64,000 nucleotides of DNA from Alteraurantiacibacter aestuarii. GTDB lineage: Bacteria > Pseudomonadota > Alphaproteobacteria > Sphingomonadales > Sphingomonadaceae. The stretch lies in assembly GCF_009827405.1 (NCBI RefSeq), contig NZ_WTYY01000003.1:62001-126000 (forward strand). Reading direction: 5' to 3'. Shown here one piece after another: positions 26,540 to 35,716 of this stretch. Each line of letters starts with the position of its first letter. The stretch's first letter is position 1. The notes under the pieces were generated by a model. It did not search any database. It saw nothing but the letters and a program-made list of their open reading frames with translations, and had not been told where the DNA came from. Both the position numbers and the translations under genes were made by a program.

Positions 26540-29500
26540 GTCATACTCGCCATACGGAAGAAGCCTTCGAAACGGTTGTTGAGAGCGCTCTGCTTTCAAG
26601 TGGATACAACGCGCTCGCGTCAAGGCAGTTCGATAGAACAGCTGCAATTTTCCCTGATCCAGTGATTGCCTTCATTCGGTCGACGCAGCCCAAAGAATGG
26701 AGCGCGCTTGAAGCACTTCATGGCGACAAAACGCGGGACCAGATCCTTTCTGATCTGGTTAAGTGGATCGATGCCAATGGCTCGCTCGCCACGCTGCGGC
26801 ACGGCTTCAAGTGCTATGGCAAGACCCTCCGCGTAGCCACATTCAAGGCTGCGCACGATCTGAACGCAGAGCTGGAGGCACGATACGCCGCCAACAACGT
26901 CAGCGTTACGCGCCAGCTTCGCTACTCGCTCAGTAACGATAACGAGCTTGATCTCGTGCTCAGCGTAAACGGCATCCCGGTGATCTCGGTCGAGCTAAAA
27001 AACGCGATGACCGGATCGACGGTCGAAGATGCCGTTCGGCAGTACCGCCGTGACCGCGATCCGCGCGAACCCATCTTTGAATTTAAGCGGCGTATATTGG
27101 CACACTTCGCCGTAGATACCGATGCAGTCTTCATGACGACGCGACTGGCTGGCCCAGCAACTTACTTTCTGCCTTTCAACCAAGGTCATGATGGTGGGGC
27201 AGGCAATCCTCCTGACCCGAAGGGCCGTAGCTATCGCACTGCCTACCTATGGGAAGAAGTGCTTCAGCGCGACAGCCTGCTCGATCTGCTCGCCCGGTTC
27301 ATCCATTTGCAAGTGGAAGAAAAGCGCGACGACGCGGGGCGAAAGGTCAAGAAAGAAACTCTTATCTTTCCGCGCTACCATCAGCTTGAAGCGGTCCGGG
27401 ATTTAGTCGCGCGGGCTAAAACTGAAGGCCCTGGTCACAACTATCTGATCGAGCATTCGGCGGGCAGCGGCAAGAGCAACACCATCGGCTGGCTTACCCA
27501 TCGACTTGCGTCGCTGCACGACAGCGAAAATGATCGCGTGTTCGACAGCGTCATTGTCATCACTGATCGCGTGGTACTCGACAAGCAATTGCAGGACACG
27601 ATCTACCAGTTCGAGCACAAACACGGCGTGGTCCAGAAGATTGACGACAATTCCCGGCAGTTGGCAGAAGCGCTTGAAAGCTCGGTGCCGATCATCATCA
27701 CGACCTTGCAGAAGTTTCCATTCGTCTCGCGCCAGCTGATCCGCCTGGCAGAAGAGCGCGGGGACGATGGTGACGGTGTTGTGCTCAAGACCCGGAATTT
27801 TGCGGTTATCATTGATGAGGCGCACAGCTCACAGGGCGGTGAAGCGGCAACCGACCTGAAAGAAGTTCTCGGTGGTCAGCGTCTGCGCGAAGAGGCCCAA
27901 CGCTACATGGTCGAAAACGAGAGTGTCGGCGAGGATGAGCTATTCCGCAGCATGGCGAAGCGCGGTCGTCAGGCAAATATCAGCTTCTTCGCATTCACCG
28001 CGACGCCGAAGCACAAGACTTTGGCCGTGTTTGGAAATGGCGGCAAACCCGCCCACCGCTACACCATGCGCCAGGCGATCGAGGAACACTTCATCCTCGA
28101 TGTGCTGAAGCACTACACCACCTACGCTACCTATTTCCGGCTATTGAAGGCCAGCGACGACGATCCGAATGTGGTCAGGAAAAAGGCGGCGCTTGCGCTG
28201 GCGCGGTTCCTCAAGCTGCATCCGCACAATATCGCCCAGAAGACCGAAGTAATGGTCGAGCATTTCCATGCGGCCACCCAGCACAAAGTTGGCGGTCGCG
28301 CCAAAGCCATGGTTGTTACTGGCTCACGCCTTGAAGCCGTGCGCTACAAGCAGAGCTTTGACGCCTATATCAAAGCGAAAGGCTATGCCATCAGATCGCT
28401 GGTCGCCTTCTCCGGGGCTGTTCCCGACGACAAGCTCCCCGATGTCACCTATACCGAAGAGGCGATGAATCTGGGCGTCCGCGAAAAGGAGCTACCGGAT
28501 GTCTTCGCCACGTCCGAGTATCAGGTTCTGCTAGTCGCGGAGAAATATCAAACCGGATTTGACCAACCATTGCTTCACACCATGTACGTCGATAGGCGGC
28601 TGTCAGGCATCCAAGCCGTCCAGACTCTGTCGCGGCTAAATCGCACACACCCCTTCAAAGAAGACACGTTCATTCTCGATTTCGTGAACGACCGAACCGA
28701 GATTCAAGAGGCCTTCAAGACTTATTACGAGGGCGCAGAGATCGGCGAGGAAGTCGATCCGAACCGAATGTATCAGATCAAAGGTGAGCTCGATTCGAGC
28801 GGTATTTACACCCTCAGCGATGTCGATCTTTTTTCGGAGGTGTACTTCAAGCCAAAGCTGAAACAGAGTCCTGCCGACCACCAAAAAATGAATGCCATTA
28901 TCGATCGACCAGTGTCGAATTTCGGCGATCTTGCGAAAGCCGATCCGGCAGAGGCCGAGGTGTTGCGCGGAAAGATCCTGGCATTCGGCAGTCTCTACGG
29001 CTTTCTAAGTCAGATCATCCCCTATCAGGACTCTGACCTCGAAACCCTATACGTCTTCCTACGCCATCTGGCTTCCAAGCTGCCGAAGAAGGGCGGAAGC
29101 CCCTCCTATCAGTTCGATGACGAGGTCAGACTTGATTACTATCGCCTCCAAAAGGTCAGTGAGGGTTCGATCAGTCTTTCCGAAGGGACGGCAAACAAAC
29201 TCGACGGACCTTCCTCTGTGGGATCGAAAGTCGCGCGTGAAGAAGAGGTACCACTTTCCCGGCTGATTGACGTCGTGAACGAGCGGTTCGGCACTGACTT
29301 CAACAATGCTGACCAACTGTTCTTCGATCAGATCGTTGAGGCCGCGATGGCCGACGCCAACCTGCGCCAAGCCGCGATCGCGAACCCAGGCGAAAAATTC
29401 GAGTTATTGTTCAAGAATCTGCTTGAAGCCCTGTTTGTTGAGCGCATGGATCAGAATGAAGAAATCTTTGCCCGATTCATGAATGACAAAGCCTTTCAAG

Positions 29501-29562
29501 GTCTTGTCACGAACTGGCTGGCAACCGAAGCATATTCCAAATTGCGGAACTCAAATGACTAG
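26536..29562 (+). CDS. hsdR: type I restriction endonuclease subunit HsdR
   Basis: This 1008-residue motor-nuclease subunit has an N-terminal PD-(D/E)xK endonuclease domain with D139 and E153-x-K155 (SVELKN). A SF2 translocase follows, with Walker A SAGSGKS (308-314), DEAH (427-430), the FAFTATPKHKTL motif and YQTGFDQP..LHTMYVDRRLSG..AVQTLSRLNR in domain 2. The C-terminal part is helical and binds the methyltransferase. All catalytic residues appear intact. It is the last hsd gene, separated from hsdS by the embedded Septu-like pair. Confidence 0.96.
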   Translation: MSHTRHTEEAFETVVESALLSSGYNALASRQFDRTAAIFPDPVIAFIRSTQPKEWSALEALHGDKTRDQILSDLVKWIDANGSLATLRHGFKCYGKTLRVATFKAAHDLNAELEARYAANNVSVTRQLRYSLSNDNELDLVLSVNGIPVISVELKNAMTGSTVEDAVRQYRRDRDPREPIFEFKRRILAHFAVDTDAVFMTTRLAGPATYFLPFNQGHDGGAGNPPDPKGRSYRTAYLWEEVLQRDSLLDLLARFIHLQVEEKRDDAGRKVKKETLIFPRYHQLEAVRDLVARAKTEGPGHNYLIEHSAGSGKSNTIGWLTHRLASLHDSENDRVFDSVIVITDRVVLDKQLQDTIYQFEHKHGVVQKIDDNSRQLAEALESSVPIIITTLQKFPFVSRQLIRLAEERGDDGDGVVLKTRNFAVIIDEAHSSQGGEAATDLKEVLGGQRLREEAQRYMVENESVGEDELFRSMAKRGRQANISFFAFTATPKHKTLAVFGNGGKPAHRYTMRQAIEEHFILDVLKHYTTYATYFRLLKASDDDPNVVRKKAALALARFLKLHPHNIAQKTEVMVEHFHAATQHKVGGRAKAMVVTGSRLEAVRYKQSFDAYIKAKGYAIRSLVAFSGAVPDDKLPDVTYTEEAMNLGVREKELPDVFATSEYQVLLVAEKYQTGFDQPLLHTMYVDRRLSGIQAVQTLSRLNRTHPFKEDTFILDFVNDRTEIQEAFKTYYEGAEIGEEVDPNRMYQIKGELDSSGIYTLSDVDLFSEVYFKPKLKQSPADHQKMNAIIDRPVSNFGDLAKADPAEAEVLRGKILAFGSLYGFLSQIIPYQDSDLETLYVFLRHLASKLPKKGGSPSYQFDDEVRLDYYRLQKVSEGSISLSEGTANKLDGPSSVGSKVAREEEVPLSRLIDVVNERFGTDFNNADQLFFDQIVEAAMADANLRQAAIANPGEKFELLFKNLLEALFVERMDQNEEIFARFMNDKAFQGLVTNWLATEAYSKLRNSND

Positions 29563-29698
29563 TTTGGAAATCGTCCACGAATGCTCGCCGCAGCGCTCCG
29601 CGATCCAGCTGTTGATGCGCCGTAGTATCCTGTCTGTCCAAAGATTTGCCGATCGAGAAAACAACATCTTGCTGAGCGTCGGCGATGAAAGAAGCTGA
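29555..29698 (+). CDS. possible 47-residue linker peptide between hsdR and mcrB
   Basis: An ATG at 29555 overlaps the hsdR stop by 8 bp, and the frame ends at TGA 29696-29698, overlapping the mcrB start at 29685 by 14 bp. The product begins MTSLEIVHECSPQRSAIQLL and matches nothing I recognise. The double overlap would couple hsdR and mcrB translation across what otherwise looks like a 122-bp gap. The mcrB ATG itself has a weak ribosome binding site. The peptide may be real, or simply a coupling device. Confidence 0.35.
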   Translation: MTSLEIVHECSPQRSAIQLLMRRSILSVQRFADRENNILLSVGDERS

Positions 29699-31919
29699 GT
29701 TCAAGGAATGGCTTGGCAGGCGGCTTTATCAAGGCAAGCCACTCAAGACGGTGGGCAACCGTGTCGGTTGGGTCAAGGCTGCCGAGCGGGCGCTGGCCGA
29801 ATTGGGCTTCGCACAAACAACCCTCGACGATGTGCACGCAGCCGGACAGTGGGATGCCCTATTGCAGGCGCTTTCACAGCTGCGCTCAGACTGGCGCACC
29901 AACGAGGCCGCCGCAAGGGCAATTGCACCTCAATCGGCTGATCCACACCTGCAGGTTGCGAACACGCGGCAAGCAGTTGGGATGTACGGTCGGTTTCTGG
30001 ACGGCGCTGATCCCAACTATGACGATGATCTCCAGGAGGGGGCTGCCAGCATGAGCGGAATCCAAAAGGCTGACGTGGAAGCTGCAATGGATGAATGCGA
30101 CGCAATGGGCGTCGATGCCTTCATGGACGAATATGGCTATAGCTGGAACAATCTTCGCTACTGGGTCGAGCGTGGGGCAAAATCTTATCCGTCCAAAGCC
30201 ATCTACGGCGTAGCGCATCGATTTCTGGATAATGGCGCAGCGCTCGGCAATGACGAGTGCAACGGCACAACCGCGCGAAAGAAGCTTGCCTCGTTAGGTT
30301 TCACAATTGTTGAGCAAAGCGGTCAGCCAGCAAACCTGCGTAGTCACAACAGCCAATCGTCAGAATTGGAGTTGGCAATCCTGCCTACAAACCTCATCCT
30401 TTATGGTCCGCCAGGCACCGGAAAGACCTACAACACAGCCCTTGAAGCGGTGAAACTGTGCGATGGTGTGGAAGACTACCCGCCAACCAAGGAGGGCCGC
30501 GCTGCGCTGATGGCGCGCTATAACGAATTGGTCGGACAAGAGCGGATCGCCTTTGTCACCTTCCACCAAAATTACGGCTATGAGGATTTCGTCGAGGGCT
30601 TGAGGCCGTCCAGCTTCGGCGACGATGGAGAGCCGTTGGAGACAGGTTTTCGGCTCGCGCCTGAGGCTGGCATCTTCACCAAGATCGCCGAACGGGCAGA
30701 GGCACTGCGCAGCGCGCGGGATGAAGGGTATGACTTCTCAGGCAAGCGCTTTTTCAAGATGTCCCTTGGTGAGGTCGCCAACCCCGAAGACGACTATCTC
30801 TTCGACGAGGCAATCGAGGGCGGATTCGTTCATATGGGCGATGATGGGGGGATGGATTGGTCAGAGGCTCGCTTCAGCACCAAGGAAGCGATGATTGACG
30901 GCTACGCCGAGCGCCATCCCGAATTGCCGAGGCAGCACCCGAACAACGGCATCATAGAGTTTCCTTTCCGCTTGAGGGCCCGCGCGCGGGTCGGTGACAT
31001 TGTCATCGTCAGCAAAGGCAACCTGCTTTTCCGGGCGATCGGCGAAATCACCGGCGAATACCATCAGGTTGAACGCGAAAATGACGATTACACCATGCGG
31101 CGCTCGGTCAGATGGCTTTGGATCGACCGCGACGGTGTCAGCCATGATGTGATCTACGGCAAAAGGTTTTCACAGCGGACTATTTACGAGTTCACCGACG
31201 CTGAGCTCAAGCTCGACGCCATTCGCGGCCTAATCGAAGTGGGCAGGGACGGACCGGAAGAAGGACCCAGCAAGCCATTTGTACTTATCATTGATGAGAT
31301 CAACCGAGCCAATGTGTCGAAGGTTTTTGGCGAACTGATCACACTACTGGAGCCGGATAAGCGCGCAGGCATGGAAAATGCGCTGTCGGTGACCTTGCCC
31401 TATTCGAAGAGACCGTTTTCTGTTCCCGCCAACCTCCACATCGTCGGCACAATGAATACGGCTGACCGGTCGATCGCCTTGCTCGACACTGCGTTGCGGC
31501 GCCGGTTCAATTTCCGGGAAATCGAGCCGAGACCGGGCTTGCTAGCGGACGCTTCCAATCGGACTGGGATCGATCTTGTCCGAGTCCTGACTACCATCAA
31601 TCACCGGATCGAGTATCTGATCGACCGCGAACACCGCATCGGACATGCATTCTTTATCGGCTGCGAGACGGCTGAGCAGGTCCACGCCGCTATGCGCGAC
31701 AAGGTTATCCCGCTGTTACAGGAGTACTTCTTCGAGGATTGGAGCCGGATTCATGCCGTATTAGGCGACGGTTTCATTGACGAGGACAAACTTGATCCTC
31801 CACCAGGAATCGAAGGAGATCGCATATCGAGTTGGTCTGTGCTCGAAGAGTTCAAAACCGACGCCTTCGAACGATTGACCACGACAGTATCGACTGCAGC
31901 GGAGGAGCGTGGGGATTGA
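29685..31919 (+). CDS. mcrB: McrB-like AAA+ GTPase with N-terminal and internal sensor domains
   Basis: This 744-residue motor subunit belongs to a modification-dependent restriction system. Walker A is GPPGTGKT (241-248), Walker B LIIDEINRA (D537-E538), and the McrB signature MNTADRS lies at 590-596. Between Walker A and B (about 370-490) lies an inserted domain, FKMSLGEVANPEDD...ARARVGDIVIVSKG, that looks like an EVE/PUA-type modified-base reader. Upstream, about 160-215, YPSKAIYGVAHRFL...KKLASLGFTIVE resembles the N-terminal head module seen in ScoMcrA-like restriction enzymes. McrC follows with an overlap or very short gap. Confidence 0.88.
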   Translation: MKEAEFKEWLGRRLYQGKPLKTVGNRVGWVKAAERALAELGFAQTTLDDVHAAGQWDALLQALSQLRSDWRTNEAAARAIAPQSADPHLQVANTRQAVGMYGRFLDGADPNYDDDLQEGAASMSGIQKADVEAAMDECDAMGVDAFMDEYGYSWNNLRYWVERGAKSYPSKAIYGVAHRFLDNGAALGNDECNGTTARKKLASLGFTIVEQSGQPANLRSHNSQSSELELAILPTNLILYGPPGTGKTYNTALEAVKLCDGVEDYPPTKEGRAALMARYNELVGQERIAFVTFHQNYGYEDFVEGLRPSSFGDDGEPLETGFRLAPEAGIFTKIAERAEALRSARDEGYDFSGKRFFKMSLGEVANPEDDYLFDEAIEGGFVHMGDDGGMDWSEARFSTKEAMIDGYAERHPELPRQHPNNGIIEFPFRLRARARVGDIVIVSKGNLLFRAIGEITGEYHQVERENDDYTMRRSVRWLWIDRDGVSHDVIYGKRFSQRTIYEFTDAELKLDAIRGLIEVGRDGPEEGPSKPFVLIIDEINRANVSKVFGELITLLEPDKRAGMENALSVTLPYSKRPFSVPANLHIVGTMNTADRSIALLDTALRRRFNFREIEPRPGLLADASNRTGIDLVRVLTTINHRIEYLIDREHRIGHAFFIGCETAEQVHAAMRDKVIPLLQEYFFEDWSRIHAVLGDGFIDEDKLDPPPGIEGDRISSWSVLEEFKTDAFERLTTTVSTAAEERGD

Positions 31920-33255
31920 TCACGCTCTTCCAGCCATGACGCACCTGACCGTACACGAATGGGGGCGCACCAATGTCCATAATGGCCCCGGACCCTCACC
32001 GAGTGGAGCTTTCACCCGGGGCCAGGCCAATGCACTGCTTTGGGCTGCGCGGTCGCACCCACTGGCAAACCAATCAGGAACCAACATCCTTATCGACCAC
32101 CACAGTGAGATAAGGGCACGGCAGGTAGTTGGGGTTATCGCTGCGCCAGGGTGCAGTCTTGAGATTCTGCCCAAGATCGATGTTGTTTCGGATGAAAGCA
32201 ATGAAACAATTCGTACTCGGCTTGTCTCAATGCTCGATGTCGCGCTCGGACTGAAACTTGGAGACGGGCAGGCCCTGTCTATGGCGCGTCAGAAGGAAAC
32301 CCTGCTCGACATCCTAATTCGATTGTTTGCCGACCGCCTGCTAGCCGAAACGCGGCGCGGCCTGCCGCGTGCCTATATGGCGCAGGAGGAGGATCTGGCC
32401 GCGCTGCGCGGGCGGCTCAATGTTATCCGCCAGTTCACCCATCATGCGGTACGTCCCGACCGGCTCGCCTGCCAGTTCGATACACTGCTGCCAGACACAC
32501 CGCTACTCCGGATCATGAAGGCCTGCGTCCTGCTGCTGCGCCGCCACGCGCACGCAATAGAGACGCAGCGACGATTGGATGAGCTGCGCTTCGTTCTGGC
32601 GGAGGTGAGAGATATCCCTGTCAGCGCACTACCGTGGACACAGGTTAGGATCGACCGGACAAACCGCCGATGGGAGAGCCTTTACGAGTTGGCAAAGCTG
32701 TTCCTGAAGCGCGAATGGCAGCGAACTGACCACGATCCTAAGGCGGGTAAGGGGATCACATTGTTGTTCGCCATGAATGACCTTTTCGAAGCCTATGTCG
32801 CTGCACTTGTGCGCAAAGCATTGTTGGGCAGCGATCTGACAGTCCATTCACAAGGCGGATTGCGCTATTGCCTGATGGAAGAAGGCGAAGGCGGCAACCC
32901 ACGCTTCCAGACCACGCCGGACATTTTGATCAAGCGGCATGAACAGGTCGAGTTGGTGCTGGATACCAAATGGAAGCTGATTGGCTGTAACCCCGAAGAC
33001 AAGAAGCGTGGTGTTTCCCAATCTGATGTCTATCAGATGATGGCATATGCGCGGCTGTATCGGTGTCGAGATCTTGTATTACTGTACCCCCATCACACGG
33101 CCCTTGGCGCTCCCGCTTTGGCCATCAAATACCGCATGGCAGAAGGAGGAGAACGCCTGAAAGTTGCGAGTATTGATGTCACAAAATCGATAGCCGAGGT
33201 GATTGAAAGTTTGAGGGAATTGATCAATCAAAACCTGTGCGAAAGGCAGCTGTGA
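31909..33255 (+). CDS. mcrC: McrC-like nuclease subunit
   Basis: This is the PD-(D/E)xK nuclease partner of McrB. The N-terminus (LTVHEWGRTNV) fits McrC, and the nuclease core is TTPDILIKRHEQVELVLDTKWK, with D352 and K354 in DTKWK. Two starts are possible: GTG 31909, close after GGAGGAG and overlapping mcrB, or ATG 31936, which gives MTHLTVHEWG and fits the family length better but lacks a ribosome binding site. The McrBC complex would cleave modified DNA, such as methylated or hypermodified phage DNA, complementing the type I system. Confidence 0.88.
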   Translation: MGIDHALPAMTHLTVHEWGRTNVHNGPGPSPSGAFTRGQANALLWAARSHPLANQSGTNILIDHHSEIRARQVVGVIAAPGCSLEILPKIDVVSDESNETIRTRLVSMLDVALGLKLGDGQALSMARQKETLLDILIRLFADRLLAETRRGLPRAYMAQEEDLAALRGRLNVIRQFTHHAVRPDRLACQFDTLLPDTPLLRIMKACVLLLRRHAHAIETQRRLDELRFVLAEVRDIPVSALPWTQVRIDRTNRRWESLYELAKLFLKREWQRTDHDPKAGKGITLLFAMNDLFEAYVAALVRKALLGSDLTVHSQGGLRYCLMEEGEGGNPRFQTTPDILIKRHEQVELVLDTKWKLIGCNPEDKKRGVSQSDVYQMMAYARLYRCRDLVLLYPHHTALGAPALAIKYRMAEGGERLKVASIDVTKSIAEVIESLRELINQNLCERQL

Positions 33256-33804
33256 ATCGTCAATCATTGCTCGCGGAGAGCACCATACTCAGCTGAAAAG
33301 ACAAGTGTCTAGGTAAGCTACCCTGCCGGGCAACCTGCTCTATCCGCTGGCGCAGACCGGGCCTGTTGTCCCGGCCCATCCGGGTGACGATCAGGAGCAG
33401 TTTTAAGCGGAGCGGGAATTCCTGATAGACGCGCTCTGTCCCCCATGCCCTGCGGTCATGCTCCTGAGGGCGCGGCATTCCTTTGCTAACCCGCAGGCAC
33501 TTTTGCCTCTCTCCTTGCCGGATGCCCGCTGGCGCACTGATCGCGCGCGCAGGACCTCCGTCGGCTTCGCGCCGTTGCAAGGGTGCCGATCTTGTGTGGA
33601 TCGCAGGGCGATCCCTGGCGGGAACACCAAAGGCTTTGCCCTCTCGTTCCCGAAACCGGAACTAGACGCCCCCGTGTGGCGGGCTGTACCCGCTGGCCCG
33701 CGCCAGGGCATCGATTCCGGTTTTCCCTCCCCCTCCCATCCTCGCCGGAAGGCAGGCCGCATGCCGCGCGTCGGATGCGGCTTTCAGTCGAAGGAGGGCA
33801 GAAA
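33256..33804. other. gene-free leader region with inverted repeat
   Basis: No credible gene is seen in 549 bp after mcrC. A perfect inverted repeat, GGATCGC-AGG-GCGATCC, lies at 33598-33614. A strong ribosome binding site, AAGGAGGG, at 33791-33798 serves the following small gene. The stretch is GC-rich and resembles the non-coding leaders before small accessory genes on sphingomonad plasmids; a regulatory role is inferred. Confidence 0.45.
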
Positions 33805-33993
33805 ATGGCTGACCTGATCTTGAACTACCGGGCTTGTGGGGCCGAGTGCCGCGAGGACTGGTTGCGAATGCTGGCCAATGAGAATGGCTTGCCGTTCGGA
33901 ACGGTGCGCAGGCTTGCCGAGGAACTGGGCGAGCGGGAAGATTTTGGCGAGTTGGTTCACATCTGCGAATGCGGCGGGAGGGCAGTGCAATGA
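33805..33993 (+). CDS. small hypothetical protein with cysteine pairs
   Basis: This 62-residue product, beginning MADLILNYRACGAECREDWL, has CGAEC near the start and CECGG near the end. The pair could form a small zinc-binding site, but that is a guess. AAGGAGGG seven bases upstream makes translation very likely. It overlaps the DUF3768 remnant by 4 bp (ATGA), so the two formed a unit. Such small genes commonly accompany antirestriction and DUF3768 genes on alphaproteobacterial plasmids and islands. Confidence 0.65.
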   Translation: MADLILNYRACGAECREDWLRMLANENGLPFGTVRRLAEELGEREDFGELVHICECGGRAVQ

Positions 33994-34369
33994 CTGCTGG
34001 AACCCTTTGCCGCAGCGAGCGGATTGCCCGGCTCAATGACCGGGCACGGCAGGCGATGGGCCTGGCCTGTGTTGCCGTGGCGACCGAGGGGTTCCGGGCC
34101 TTGCCCGATGAGGATCAGTCGCGGGTGCGCGAGCTGGTGCATTCGACGCGTTCACGCCGGACAACGATCCTTATGGCGAGCGCGATTTCGGGGCGATCTA
34201 TCAGGCTGGCGAAGGTCGCTGGATGACGACACGACCTGCGCGGCCTGCCGAAACCGTGTTCTGGAAGATTGATGCCTACGACCGCGATTTGCAGTTTGGC
34301 AGCGACGACCCGGCCAATCCTGCGGTTACCCGGCGGGTGCTCACCATCATGCTTGCCAGCGAATACTGA
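33990..34369 (+). pseudogene. DUF3768-family protein gene, frameshifted
   Basis: The first frame (MTAGTLCRSERIARLNDRAR...) reads well to about 34140. The family continuation FDAFTPDNDPYGERDFGAIY...VFWKIDAYDRDLQFGSDDPANPAVTRRVLTIMLASEY then runs in another frame from 34142 to the TGA at 34367. One missing base near 34140 (a G would restore the usual reading) splits the gene. This could be true decay or a sequencing error. DUF3768 proteins are of unknown function and common on transmissible elements of this bacterial order. Confidence 0.8.
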
Positions 34370-34399
34370 CGAGAGGCAGTCCGCGCGCCGCCTGACACT

Positions 34400-35215
34400 T
34401 CAGGCGGCGCGTTGATCGACGAAGCAGTGTTCGTTGTGCCAATCGAGGAACGCCGGTTCGGGATCGAACCGGATTGCTGATCGCAACGTTGCGTTCTCGA
34501 ATTGCTGGAAATAGTCGCGTGTCTCGCGGCTCTGGCTTTCGCGCAATTGCCTCGAGACGCGAATGCGCTGTTGGCGATCTACCGTGATGAGCCCGCGATC
34601 AAACGCGCGGTCGAGTGTCGCTGACAGCAATAGGCCATTGGCCGGGTTGTGCCGGTTCTCGCTGTCCTTGCCCCACGGCTTGATATGGCTTGCGGTAAGC
34701 AGGCGCGGATCGGCGATCCCAGTGATGCAGCACGTCTCTTCGTAATTGGCGAGCACCGCGCGGCGGAAGAAGTCTTGGCCGACGCGCTGATTGACGAGCG
34801 CCTGTGTGGTGGACTCGCCTTGATAGGGCTCGAACCGGAATTCGCTGCGCTTCTCATTGAGGCGTGATGGCGCGGACAGCAGCTCAAACTGGCCGACCGG
34901 TGCAGTCCAAAGGTCTTCTGCCCGCGAGACTAGACCGGTCCAGTCTTGACCGAACTCCGCGTAGGTGGCGCGATCCAGCTTGGATGCGCCGTCCAGGCCT
35001 TTGCGCCCGCTATTGGTGATCTTGGGATCGAGGCTGGCGAAGTTGCACAGCTTCATCGCGACCGAGCTGTTCGTGCGCCCGAGCGCAGCGGCGAGCTCTT
35101 GGATTTCGGGATTGCCCGAGTGCAGCTTTCCAAACGGCAGCTGGAAATAGAGATACAGCGCGAGCACCGTCTCCTCATCGCTCCAGCGTTTCCGTGAACT
35201 GCCCTCGATTGCCAT
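34400..35215 (-). CDS. HNH endonuclease (HNH_2-type, restriction-like)
   Basis: The 271-residue protein has an N-terminal helical domain (KRWSDEETVLALYLYFQLPF, LGRTNSSVAMKLCNFASLDP) that probably binds DNA. Its C-terminal HNH_2 nuclease core reads CITGIADPRLLTASHIKPW, then NPANGLLLSATLDRAFDRGLI. It is encoded opposite to the defence operon and is probably an independent unit. Proteins of this type are annotated as restriction nucleases, and some may target modified DNA. No methyltransferase partner adjoins it, so either it recognises modified DNA or it relies on another system. Confidence 0.85.
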   Translation of the reverse strand: MAIEGSSRKRWSDEETVLALYLYFQLPFGKLHSGNPEIQELAAALGRTNSSVAMKLCNFASLDPKITNSGRKGLDGASKLDRATYAEFGQDWTGLVSRAEDLWTAPVGQFELLSAPSRLNEKRSEFRFEPYQGESTTQALVNQRVGQDFFRRAVLANYEETCCITGIADPRLLTASHIKPWGKDSENRHNPANGLLLSATLDRAFDRGLITVDRQQRIRVSRQLRESQSRETRDYFQQFENATLRSAIRFDPEPAFLDWHNEHCFVDQRAA

Positions 35216-35464
35216 GACGAAGGTTTGGGCGAGAGTGATCCAGGGCGCAAGTGTAACGGTTTGGCATGTGTTTGGATGCCTTTCGATAAGGCGGTTTCGT
35301 TATTGAGCACCCTCACTGGCCGCTCTCGGTCAGCCTTCAATGTCCGGCCCGCGCCGGTTCCCCCTGACTTCGCCGGGGTCACCCGTGTTGGACATGAATC
35401 CTGCGCTTGGCCGTGCGGCCTTTCTGTTGGTGCAACGAGACAGCAGACACGAAAGGAAATCATC

Positions 35465-35689
35465 ATGGCACGCAGCAATACCGCACCCGCGCAGGAGGCC
35501 AATCCGCCGGACTTCCTCTCCTGGCATGTCGCAAACAAGGGCGACAAGGGCTTCTGGACCCGCATCGGAGCCGCCTGATTCCACCGCGACCGAAAAGGGC
35601 TTTCGCTTCAACTGGAAGTTGTGCCGATCAATGGCCGGATCGTCCTGCGCACGCCACTGGACGACGAGAAGAAGGAGCCGGGCGCTTAG
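35465..35689 (+). pseudogene. small island gene interrupted by a TGA (W to stop)
   Basis: From ATG 35465, with GAAAGGAAAT as ribosome binding site, the frame reads MARSNTAPAQEANPPDFL...GFWTRIGAA, then TGA at 35576-35578. It continues in the same frame as FHRDRKGLSLQLEVVPINGR to TAG 35687-35689. Related small plasmid proteins have IGAAW at that point, so TGG has become TGA. The whole unit is 74 sense codons plus the internal stop. The function of the intact family is unknown. Confidence 0.75.
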
Positions 35690-35716
35690 CGCCCGACCTC
35701 ATAAATAGAAACCGCA

